A stretch of 64,000 nucleotides of DNA from Atherix ibis. Taxonomy: Eukaryota > Arthropoda > Insecta > Diptera > Athericidae. Positions 34,403-44,862 of the stretch are shown piece after piece. Every line of letters begins with the position of its first letter. The first letter of the stretch is position 1. Under the pieces are notes generated by a model. The model searched no databases. It was not told the DNA's origin and worked only from the letters and a program-made list of their open reading frames with translations. A program made the translations under genes and the position numbers. The stretch spans positions 32,709,212 to 32,773,211 of the forward strand of contig OY282609.1 in NCBI GenBank assembly GCA_958298945.1, given 5' to 3'.

Positions 34403-35927
34403 CTTAGATTATAGAAGAAGTGGTTAGGCCTCTACACAAAAAATTGTGGCCGAATTTTGTTGGCAATACATTCGTAAGAACGCACAAACATGCAAAACAA
34501 CAGAAACGGCGTAAATCAGTGGGGGTCAATTTTAAACTTGATTATGTAATTGCAGCGGTTCGTTCAAAACCATTTTCATATGCGATGTTATTTATGCGTA
34601 AACAATTAATTAATGGAATTAGTTTTGGAAGTTTGCAATAAAACACAGTATTCTATTTTAAAATATTATTTATTTTACTATATATTATTTATTAAAAAAG
34701 AATTATAAAGTGGAAGAGCAAATAAAAATATAAATTATATCAAAACAATTATGTGCACAAATAAAAATCCATTAAAAAATTAAGCATTAATTAATCTTAA
34801 TAATATAGAAGTTAATTGTATACAAAATTATAGCAAATGCTTTAAAACTAAATTACAAGGTGAGAAATTTATTGTACTTAAATAATTAATAACTAATATT
34901 ATAATAAATTTGAAAACATTATTATTTAGTAAATGCATTACAAAATGGTCTAATAAAGCAAGCGAAAGTACAAATGCAAACAAATTTATTTAAATAAAAG
35001 GCCTACCGAATATACTTTATTTATTTTAATACAATGGAAAACAGACTGAAAAATTCCTTCCCTTAAATATTCTTACGCACACTTTACGTACACCGGCACT
35101 GAACCATTTTCTGGTTAACATTGAACTGTCAACATCACATTTGTTTGCATTTATTGAATGACGAACTTTTCACTTTTTAACCACTTTTTGGACAAAATAA
35201 ATCACTAAAAGCTAATTAAACATATCATAAAGTAAATTTCGTTAATTTATGTAGTAGAAATGTAGACGTAAACTTACCGAAAGAGAGAAATTCCCGGCTT
35301 CCTTATTCCGTTAAATGACCAACAACTCTTTATAAAACACTTTATTTTCTGAAATATGTTATCAACAATAAAACTATTTATATAAATACTTAATTTTTCA
35401 TAAATACTTCAAAAAAGATAAAAAGCACAAGTTTCACTTGCACTTTCCAACAAGTTCCAAAATAACAACTTTAAAACTAACAAAAGTATGCAGCATTTCG
35501 GTATGCTACCACTTTCATGGAGAATGGCGTGTTTATTTAATACTCTCCGAAAGTCTACAAAATTGAGGCGGTTGATATTTAATTGATATTTACAAAATAA
35601 ATAATAAACCTAAAATACAATTCCATTTCATATCAAAAAATTGTACAAAAAATAAAAATTGCCGGTTGTTGTGTTTAAATTGTATTTTTGTGTCCAATAA
35701 GTGAATTAAAATGAATATGAATTATGCTTTTGGAATTCAATAAATTTCTATTACGAAAACTAGATGTCAGTGGTTGTCATGTCTACATAAAAAATCTACA
35801 CAAAAGTATGCCAGCGTTACGATTTCTTGCCGCTTCTGCAATAATTCAATCATTCAATCAGAAAATTGCGTTTACATATTCGAAAATCTAATGTACGGGG
35901 GCCTATCTAAGTATTCTTTAATCTAAG
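34403..35927 (-). mobile_element. P-like THAP element, copy 3
   Basis: The ends CTTAGATTATAGAAGAAGTG and (complement) CTTAGATTAAAGAATACTTA are bounded by octamers AAAATTAT and AAAATTCT, which agree at seven of eight bases: a good 8-bp target duplication. The THAP exon (35345 down to 35278) reads IKCFIKSC...GISLFR then GTAAGT, with ATG mutated to ATA. The rest is non-coding AT-rich sequence aligned with the other copies. Confidence 0.85.
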
Positions 35928-35935
35928 AAAATTCT

Positions 35936-37495
35936 GCTAGCATCTTTCACCACAAAGTAATAATCACCATTTGTGGTGAAGAAATGCTATTTTTGACAGT
36001 TGTTAGGTTTCTTCGTGAAAAAAATGGTAATTACTTTTGTGTTCATCCAAAATTAAAAAAAAGTTGACAACTTAAATAAAAAACAACAACATTAGAATGA
36101 GAAGAAACTAAGAATAAAGTATTGAAGCTAATAACGATGATTTAAATGGACAATTTTTTAAAAAGTGTACAATTGTTTAAATTTAAACAAGAAAACGTCA
36201 ACTTTCGTAGGCAGTATTCCATGAAATGATTTCTGATGACGGCTATTAAAAACGGTACCTTTCGACATGTGAACATCATTTCCATTTCCATTTCCGCTTT
36301 TCTCTTTGAACGTCATTTTTATTACTCGAACGTATTTGACAGTTGTAAATTCGATAATTTTCTAAATTGGACAGTCTAAAAAATTCCCAAAGTTTTAAAA
36401 ATTCTGAGAACACTTATTTTTTGTTTTATTAGCTATTTTCCATATTAAAATTATGTACTTTAGGAATTTTATCTGCAACTCTCTTTTCATTTATGATATT
36501 TTTCTTTTCTTTGCTTAATAATATAAACTCAATGTGGTAAAATTGGCAATATTTTATTTTTTAATTTCATTTAATGAGGGAAATTTTTGACAGGTAACAT
36601 AAAAACGGATTTTTTTAAATAATTTATTCTTTAGCAATTTTATAATTACTAGCATTCATAGTACCCGGTTCCGTTATGTATAAAAATTGGCTTTTCTCGT
36701 AATTTTCTTTTCCTTCTACTGTAAAGATAAGATCTTAGATTTTTTTTTGCTTATTTTCAGATTTGTTTGCAATTCCAATATTGTAATAAATCTAAATAAA
36801 AAAAATTTTAAGAAGTTTTTAATTAAAATTCTCTACCTTGAGGCCATTAGGTAACTGTATCTTTCGTGTGGGTTGGCATTACCAGGTTTCGAAATAAAAC
36901 TGGTCGACTGTTGGTGGAAGGAGTTAAAAATTGTAAAATTTTGTGGAACTTATAAGATTGATTTAAAAAAATAAAACAAGTACTTGGGTAGGGGAATTAT
37001 TGAAGAAATTCTGGGTTGAATGCATGATCAATCCGGATTCTGAGAAGTTACTAGTCTACTCTATTTGTTTCGGTATGTGCAAAGGAGTTAAATGCCATTT
37101 GAATACGATAACTTTGGAATTACAAAGAAATCCGGACGGTGAAGAGTCCCATCCTCGAGATAAGCAGCACGCTCATAGCCTGAGGATCTTAAAAATTAAA
37201 ATTTTCCAAATTTTGAAGTGAAAAATTTTTTTTTTCTGTGATATTTCCAATCTCAGTAAATATATTTAAATTAGAGTTGCACTTTACTCTAAAATTCTTC
37301 AAGATTATAATGACTCGGAAAGAGGACGTTATAGTTTGAAAATGCATTTTTCTATTTTAGAGTAGACCTGAAACAGGGTTAAAAAAGTTTTTCTGGAACG
37401 CGAGGAATGCATTAATCTAATTAAAGGGGCTTAAAAAGGGGTCTAAAGATTAACTGAGGAGCATTTTCAGCAAGAGAAGTTTTTTTTCGGGGGAA
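35936..37495. other. non-coding stretch
   Basis: No supported gene. About 36855-36910 (CTTTCGTGTGGGTTGGCATT..., then CTGGTCGACT) resembles 58197-58255, so a short unidentified repeat is present in both places. The frame 37000-37221 shows no known domain. Confidence 0.4.
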
Positions 37496-37499
37496 GGCA

Positions 37500-37750
37500 A
37501 TGAGAATGTTATTTTTGTTTGTTGCATGTATGGCATATGGAGCTTGCGTTTGGGGTGATGTAATGCATTTTAAGTATGCTAGAGACAAAATCAGTATTCA
37601 GCGGTTGGTTCTGTATGATGCAATGCAGGTCTTATTGGGAGAAATCCCATGGGATCTAGAGGTGCTCCGTAGAAGTATTATCTATCGGATGCGGCGCGCC
37701 TTTGTATTGGCAGATGGCTGCCCTGTTCTGAATAAGGAAACTCAGGAGCT
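37500..37750 (+). pseudogene. R1-like non-LTR retrotransposon, C-terminal fragment
   Basis: The frame reads AYGACVWGDVMHFKYARDKI, then YDAMQVLLGEIPWDLEVLRR and a tail ending ELSDRF. In R1-clade ORF2 the post-RT region has the pattern LLY.APVWAD...YRT(V/I)S.DA..VLAG..P.(D)L. The YDAMQVLLGEIPWDLE part fits, and YGACVWGD fits the start. It is a short fragment with no flanking RT. The initial Met is probably meaningless. It runs directly into the mariner relic at 37750. Confidence 0.5.
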
Positions 37751-38427
37751 TTCGGACCGTTTTTGACGTATGTGATGATGCGTTGGGGTTGCACCTCCCA
37801 GTTGAGTGTCTCCAAGTAGTTTCGGACCGGTTTTGACGTGTGTGATGGTGCGTTCGCGTGGAGGAAAATCAGCTTGTCATGTTTTTATTGATAATCCGTC
37901 CTTTTTTCATGCAGAACACGGTGCAATTTGATCAGTTGTTGGTGGTGCGGTGGGCATTGACAGTTTCACCAGGTTTCAACATCTTATAGTAGACGATACC
38001 CTGCTGATCCCACCAAACGCACAGCATCATCTTCCGTCCGAAGCATTTTGGTCTTGGGGAAGATGTTGATAGTTGGCCGGGATCAACCCACGATTTCTTG
38101 CGTTTAGGATTCTCGAAATATCTCCACTTTTCATCGCCTGTGACAATCCGATGCAGGAACGACTTTCTTTTTTGTCTGGCGAGCAACATTTCGCATGTGC
38201 TTTGGCCTCGCTCCATCTGTCTATCGTTCAATTCATGTGGCACCCATTTTCCGATCTTTTCAATCTTTGAATTGGCGAAACCAATCTCGGCACTTTGTTT
38301 CCGATAAAGTACTGTCACCATAGGCCTCCATAAGCATTTAACGCGATTCGGTAGCCGATTTCTGCAAATTGAAGCAGAAAATCAGAGCTTCCCGCATATG
38401 CTCTTCTTTTGGTATAAAACTAGACAT
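37750..38427 (-). pseudogene. mariner transposase relic (fourth type)
   Basis: The - strand begins at ATG 38427 with MSSFIPKEEHMREALIFCFN, then after a stop MLMEAYGDSTLSETKCRDWF (HTH part). It continues with KWVPHELNDRQMERG, HRIVTGDEKWRYFENPKRKK (first catalytic Asp, near 38115-38145), and MMLCVWWDQQGIVYYKMLKP (near 37975-38030). The second Asp region is reduced, and the C-terminal part is a partial tandem duplication of about 67 bp (KTVRKLLETLNWEV type, 37752-37850). Parts after HPPYSPD are missing. No terminal repeats were seen. Confidence 0.8.
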
Positions 38428-38429
38428 GA

Positions 38430-40619
38430 TTATCAAAGGAAAAATGTATGTTGTTGTACGAAACTGCTGACAATGTGCACTGATTAATATTGACAGATGT
38501 CAAACTCATAAAAAAAGTATGGCGTGCCTATGGTAGCTTAATACGCTCACTTACGCCATCTGTGACCAAACAGCGGATTTAAGCTTATATCCCTGGTATG
38601 TCTAACGATAGGTATGCCACGTTAACGAACAGAATTATTCTATGTCAAGTACGTAGTGGATCAGAGTTCGATACCAGCTAATGCCTTTGGTTGTCTCCAA
38701 AAACGAATTTTTATTTCACTACAATTAAAAATGACATTCAAAAAAATAAATAAAAAACCACTTGAGTACTTCTAGGGCAAAATCCTTTAACCTAAAAGTA
38801 TCTCAAAAGCGATTAAAAAATTTTTTTTTTTAAAATTATTAACTTGCGTTCAATTCAAATTGACTAATTAGCATCTTTGCGTGCGGTCTACACTAATTTA
38901 TTATTGGAAATTTTCGATCAGATAAAATGTTAAGATTCCATTCCAAGAAATCATTCGGCAATAATCGATTTTGAAACTATTTAAGTGCACATTACGATAA
39001 GTGATGTCGTCTTGGGGGTGGTCTCTACTCTACTCTAGAAGTTTGCGTAGTAAAATTTCTAAGAAATGCACAAGATTTGTGAATGAAGTGCATTTTTCAT
39101 TCAATATTTTCACTTCTTCTTATCAGAAAATTCTATTTGAAGTTTTTTTGATTAGATCTTAAAAGAAAAAAAAAAATGACGAGCAACAAAAAAGAAAGCA
39201 TAACAAATTGTCCAAATAAAAATGAAAGTGTGCGCGTACTTTCAAAATCAATAAATAATCGAAATTTCTTGTCTATCAATAAAGATAAATAATTTTAGAT
39301 ATTTTTCTTCTTTTTTTTTTATTATTATTATTCATTCAATCTAACACAATCTAAAACGGAGCATAATGTACATATTTGTTGATTAAAATTGAATTGTATA
39401 AATTATGTAACGAAACTTAAATGAATTGAAATTAATTTTGTATAAATTGACAGACCACTATTGGGTTGGGTTGGTCTTTTCTTTTTGAAAATTTTGTCAC
39501 TAAGTAAATTTGTCATTAAAAAAAGTAAAAGTGGTTTTTTTTGTAGTATTTCCGTTAGTGTTGTTTAGACTATTTCCAATATAAAGATTCAATTTGATTT
39601 TTGTAGCTTTTTTTTCAACGTCAATTTATATTTTATTTTAGAATGTTTGAAATTTTGTTGAATATCTATTGGAGAGTTTTCTAAGACCATTCAACAATAA
39701 AATGAGAGTGAATTGACTGATAGATTGTTGTCAATATAATAAAAATATAAACGGAGCCGAAAGAAATGCTTTGACATTTTTCAACACATTCGATTTGAAT
39801 AAGTATTAACGATGTGATTGTATTCAATTTTCTAATAATCGATTGACTTTCTTCCAAAAATTTTCATTTTCTTATAGAAATGGCAATTTTTTTTTACTTG
39901 TTAACTAAACTTTATCATTTACGTAATCGCACGGGCAGCAAAGAAAGAGATCTTAAACAAAAAAATGACAAATTAGAAAGTAAAAATATTTATCTTGAGA
40001 CGAGGAATAATAGTAATTGCCATATTATATTTTTAAATACTTTATTTGTTTAAATACTATCTGTAATTATAGTAAATATAATTTTTTAATCAATGAAAAG
40101 ATATCGGAAGAAAATGAAACGTTCAGAAAATGTGCATTGGGATTCATAAGAAATTTGTTGAGGAGTGCCATGGTTTCGATGAAAGTAAATTATGCCTTCT
40201 ATTTCCGCTAAAATGTTGATCGAATTAAAAGTAATATTCTTCCGATTCCGGTAAAAAGTATTTGGACTATTCCGGTGAATGGACAATTCAAATTTTCCGA
40301 CTATTTGACTCCTTTTTATTGCCTAGATCACAATAGTGAATACAAAATTTATTTTCCTCCCTTAAGAATTAAAAAAAAAAAATATCTCATAATTTTAAAT
40401 TTATTTTCTGATAGATTGGCGGTAGTTAGTTACTGACTGGTCCTTTGGATTAATATTTGATAAATTCGGAAATTCATTTAAATTTGGGAAACTAAAGTCC
40501 AATTTTTGTTTTATTATATTGCTTGGACCTTGCTGTTATGCATGCCGAAATAACATAATTCGAATAGGCGTCATTCAAATGAGACGACAACCATCACGCA
40601 TGACACCATGTTTTAATAT
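38430..40619. other. non-coding stretch
   Basis: No supported gene. It is mostly AT-rich with long T and A runs near 38815-38835 and 39300-39320. Open frames at 40017-40286 occur on both strands and are likely chance. Confidence 0.45.
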
Positions 40620-40621
40620 TA

Positions 40622-40986
40622 GCTGTATTCCATTGGGCAAATTTTGCTACTCACAAGTACTTATGAGTAGACGCCCAATGGAACGTAAAATTTACTAACA
40701 AAAGTAAAATATAACCTCAAAATAGTCAACAACAATGCTGAGTTTACTCACACATAAACAATAAAAACTGAGTTTATTCACACATAAACAATCCTGATTG
40801 TTTTCAACATAACCAACGAACCCGCTAAGCCATCTATTTTCATTTTGGGAACTAAAATAACATACCCAACCGTTAATTGTATGTATAACTAACTACTCAT
40901 GCGAACTACTCATTTGTACGAGCAAGAGTAGCTGCGACTAGCTAGAAGTACTTGTGAGTAGCAAAATTTGCCCAATGGAATACAGC
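40622..40986. mobile_element. MITE with 41-bp perfect terminal inverted repeats
   Basis: GCTGTATTCCATTGGGCAAA and the following 21 bases (40622-40662) are exactly repeated in inverse at 40946-40986. TA flanks both sides (40620-40621, 40987-40988), so a Tc1/mariner-type target is likely. Immediately inside the left end is a second small palindrome (CATTGGGC ... GCCCAATG, 40631-40680). Inside, CTGAGTTTA(C/T)TCACACATAAAC is repeated twice about 30 bp apart. No coding capacity. The perfect ends suggest recent mobility. Confidence 0.9.
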
Positions 40987-40988
40987 TA

Positions 40989-42618
40989 TTGTTATATAAT
41001 AAATAATAATGTGGATGATGCTGGAGAAACTCTGGTGGATAGAAACCGGCGAGAAAAAAAAATTACCAAACAAAATTTGGAAAATTTAAAATATCAATAA
41101 TTTAATGGCAATTTATAATTTTCCATTTCTCACTCCTTTGCCTCTGCCCCCCCACAACCCCAATATATGTCAAGAATACATTTTTTTTTCTTTTGGCGTT
41201 TTTTAATTATTTATTTTTACTGTAATTATTTTCTATAAGGTTTTGTATTTGTAATTACCCTTCTTAATCCACACAACCCCAACCCCCCAACCACTCTCAA
41301 AAATACTAATCTTATATTCATTATGATTATTGAAATTTTTTCCTTAAAACGTTAATACATGTTTTAATGGCGAACAAGTTTTCAATTGTTCCCCTTTTGG
41401 GCTACTTTTTTCCTATACTCGTATGAAAACACAAAGTTGTAATCACATACAAGTGTATAAGTAATGCTCCCCATAGAAGTGCATAAGTTTAATAATTTTA
41501 CAAGAACAGCTTTTTTAAAAAATTCGAAAATTTAAAAAAAAAACCAAATTTTTGATAATTGTAATAACTTTTGATGTTCAAAGAAAACATTTTTTTTTTT
41601 ATTAAAATTCACATTCTAAATTTTAATACATTCACAAGCAATTAGTTATGAAAATATTCGTGGGCAATTAGGGCAGCAGCAGTCAAGTGTGCAATCAATC
41701 TCCCCGAACCTTGCTGTGCAATTTTTTTTTGGCGACAGTCTTTCGCAGCTTTGGTTGTCATTTGTGGCTTATCAGTTGGCCCAGTTCTCAAACTGCCACA
41801 TCTACTGACCAAATCACATCTAACATCTTTGGTCATGCGCAGACAAATCGACTGAACCATTCTAAATGAATGCCACTTGATCCAGAATTTATTTTCGAAC
41901 AGGTCGGCTACCATTGTGGACCTCCCAGATCCAACCTATCGTTTTCCTTGACCTTTTTTTTTAAATTTTCTAAACAATCTATCTCAAATACATTACATAC
42001 AAACAAACTTCAAGTAAAAACCTTAAAAACAAGACAAAAATAAATACTCATTAAATATTCAAATGATTAATCAAAAAAAAATTTAAATACAGCAAATAAT
42101 ATTAAATAAAAATTTTTTCAGTTGTAGAAATTTTTAAAATGTAAAATTTCCATTCAATTTGATTAAATAACTAGTCAAAAATAACGGCTCCAAATGGCTG
42201 CAAAGTACCTTCCTTGACTTTGGTAAGCCACCCACCCACCTTTAGTGTCGCTGGCGATTCATTCTTTGGAAAGTGGAATAAAATTCTTTTCAATTTAATT
42301 TAAATAATTTGACTGAAAACGCAATGTTAACTAATTAACTCACTTAATAAAGAAACAAATTTAAATAATTTCAAATATGTATATTTAAAGACGTCGTGTC
42401 TTCGCCCAAAATTCATAGAAAGACAATTATATTTTAATAACCAGAAGTTACCGTTTAATATATTTTATTAAATAGATTACAGTTCAAATTACAGCGTTCT
42501 GTACTAGAAAGTTCACCCAAAAAAAATACTAACATCGCCATCTGTTATTTAATTCTGTAGTTTGATAACAGCGCCATCTATCAACATTAGTTACAAATAA
42601 AACGTTATGAAATGTTAG
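40989..42618. other. non-coding stretch
   Basis: AT-rich, except about 41640-41940, which is less AT-rich and holds open frames on both strands (90 codons on -, 60 on +) without recognised domains. Poly-C-rich patches lie at 41145-41160 and 41275-41295. Two GCCATCT motifs lie at 42536-42585 (ATCGCCATCTG and GCGCCATCTA). Confidence 0.4.
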
Positions 42619-42626
42619 GGACAGAC

Positions 42627-44209
42627 CTTAGATTATAGAAGAACTGGATAGGCCTCTACACGAAAAATTCTGTCCAAATTTTGTTGGCAATACATTCGTA
42701 AGAACGCACAAGAATGCAAAATAACAGAAACGGCGTAAATCATTGGGGGCCAATTTCAAACTTGAGTATGCGATTGAAGCGGTTCTTTTAAAACTATATT
42801 GATATGTGATGTCATTTATGCGTAAACAAAGATTATTTTAATATTCCGGTATTTGCAATAAAAAAAAGTATATTCCATTTTAAAATATTATTTATAAAAA
42901 AAGAATTATAAAGTGAAAGAGCAAATAAAAATATAAATTGTAAGTTATTTGATTATATCAAAACAATTATGTGCACAAATAAAAATCCATTAAAAAATAA
43001 AGCAATACACGTAATTACATAGAATATTACATCAAATTCTTAATAATATAGAAGTTAATTGCATACAAAATTAAAGCAAATGCTTTAAAACTAAATTACA
43101 AGGTGGAAAATTTGATGTACTAAAATAATTAACAACTAATATCATGAAAAAAAAATTGAAAACATTATTATTTAGTAAATGCATTACAAAATGGTCTGAT
43201 CGAGCAAGCGAAAGCACAAATGCAAAAAATTTATTTTAATAATAAGCCTACCGAATACAGTTTATTTATTTGAAAACAATGAAAACAGACCGGAAAATTC
43301 GTTCCCTTAAATTTTCTTACACATACTTTACGTACGTAAAGTGCCTTTTCTTTTGACAGTTTAATGTTTACCAGAAAATAGTTCAGTGCCTTTTCTTACG
43401 CCGGCATAAACATTAAACTGTCAAAATTACATTTGTTTACATTTATTGAATGCTGAACTTTTCACTTTTTAACCACTTTTTGGACAAAACAAATCACTAA
43501 AACCCACTTAAATACATTTTAAACTAAATTTTTATTAATTTCTCTTGTCAACTTACCGAAAGAAAGAAATTCCCAACTTCCTCATTCCGTTGAATGACCA
43601 GCAACTCATTATATAAAACACTTCATTTTCTGAAATAAAAACTTCTTATTAAATGTTATCAGTAATATAACTATTTATATAAATACTTACTTTTTCGTAT
43701 ATACTTCAAAAAACATAAAAACTACACTTTCACTTGCACTTTCCGATAAGTGCCAAAATAACAACTTTAAAACTAACAAAAGTATGCAAGCATTTCGGTA
43801 TACTACCACTTTCATGGAGAATGGCGTGTTTATTAAATACTCTCCGAAAGTCTACAAAATATAGGCGGTTGATGTTTAATTGATATTTACAAAATAAATA
43901 ATAAATCTAAAATACAATTCCATTTCATATCAAAAAATGGTACATAAAAATTGCCTGTTGTTGTGTTTAAATTGTATTTTTGTTTCCAATAAGTGAATTA
44001 AAATGAATATGAATTATGCTTTTAGAATTCAATAAATTTCTATTACGAAAACTAGATGTCAGTGGTTGTAATGTCTACATAAAAAATCTACACAAAAGTA
44101 TGCCAGCGTTACGATTTCTTGCCGCTTCTGCAATAATTCAACCAGAAAATTGCGTATACATATACGAAAATCTAAGGTTTAGGCCTATCCAGGTATTCTT
44201 TATTATAAG
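42627..44209 (-). mobile_element. P-like THAP element, copy 4, with perfect 8-bp target duplication
   Basis: The left end CTTAGATTATAGAAGAACTG and the right end (complement CTTATAATAAAGAATACCTG) are flanked by identical octamers GGACAGAC (42619-42626 and 44210-44217). This is the clearest proof of the 8-bp duplication for the family. The THAP exon region (about 43557-43632) still shows MKCFI but a two-base insertion introduces stops. The copy is about 60 bp longer than copy 3 because of a local inverted duplication at 43336-43406 (see findings). Non-autonomous. Confidence 0.9.
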
Positions 44210-44583
44210 GGACAGACATACGACCGCAATTATATATTGTATATAAATATTAATATTTGGGGACTTTAAAATTGGTAACTACAAGCTTGGCGTCAATCAT
44301 TAGATCCCGTCTGTAATGCGTCGTGTTGTGCAAAGAATTAATTGTCATAATGCTGACTGGTGTCGCCATTAAATGAGTTTGCAATCGTAAATCTTCATTA
44401 CCAGGGATGGTATTAGTTTTTCTGAGTCATCAGAACAAACACCATCGCTGATAGTGATGAATTAGGATTACAAACTCATTGAATGATTAGCTTTAGAGCC
44501 CAAAAATTATGTACTGGCTTATTGGAAGTACGCGAACGAGTTGCTAAAAGAGCATAGCTCTTTTTATAAGGCAGCTCCGTATT

Positions 44584-44862
44584 ATGGGAAGCTGTAGGCT
44601 AAATAGGACGCTGTTGATATTGCTGTTGATCATATCAATTAACGCAATATCACCCATCATCTTTACTAACAGGCAAACCGTCTTCAACGTTAGAAGCGGC
44701 CAATTGAATGATCCTGTTTTCAACGAGCTTCGACATAGGAGTGTCGAGTTGCGTCGGGTGCCGGGTAATATGCGAAATGAACGTGCTGATCAGTTGACGG
44801 GAGAAAATCTCCGAGATCCTGTGCTCACAGCTATCTCTAATATGTTTCGCCTATTATCATAA
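44584..44862 (+). pseudogene. possible RNase H fragment of a non-LTR element
   Basis: The frame ends with VELRRVPGNMRNERADQLTG. The pattern (V/L)WVPGH..I.GNE.AD of retrotransposon RNase H domains fits RRVPGNMRNERADQL moderately well, and the preceding SPIIFTNRQTVFNVRS could correspond to SDSQAA-type sequence. The N-terminal hydrophobic run would otherwise look like a signal peptide, so a short secreted or host protein is the alternative. No flanking element parts were recognised. Confidence 0.3.

Noticed and set aside
38640..38690. GAGTTCGATACC, similar to a tRNA B box
   Set aside because: No A box or cloverleaf at the required distance.
41642..41914. A 90-codon open frame on the - strand overlapping a 60-codon frame on +
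   Set aside because: Base composition is better balanced here, but no domain, splice sites or repeat family could be recognised, and the frame on the other strand is almost as long.
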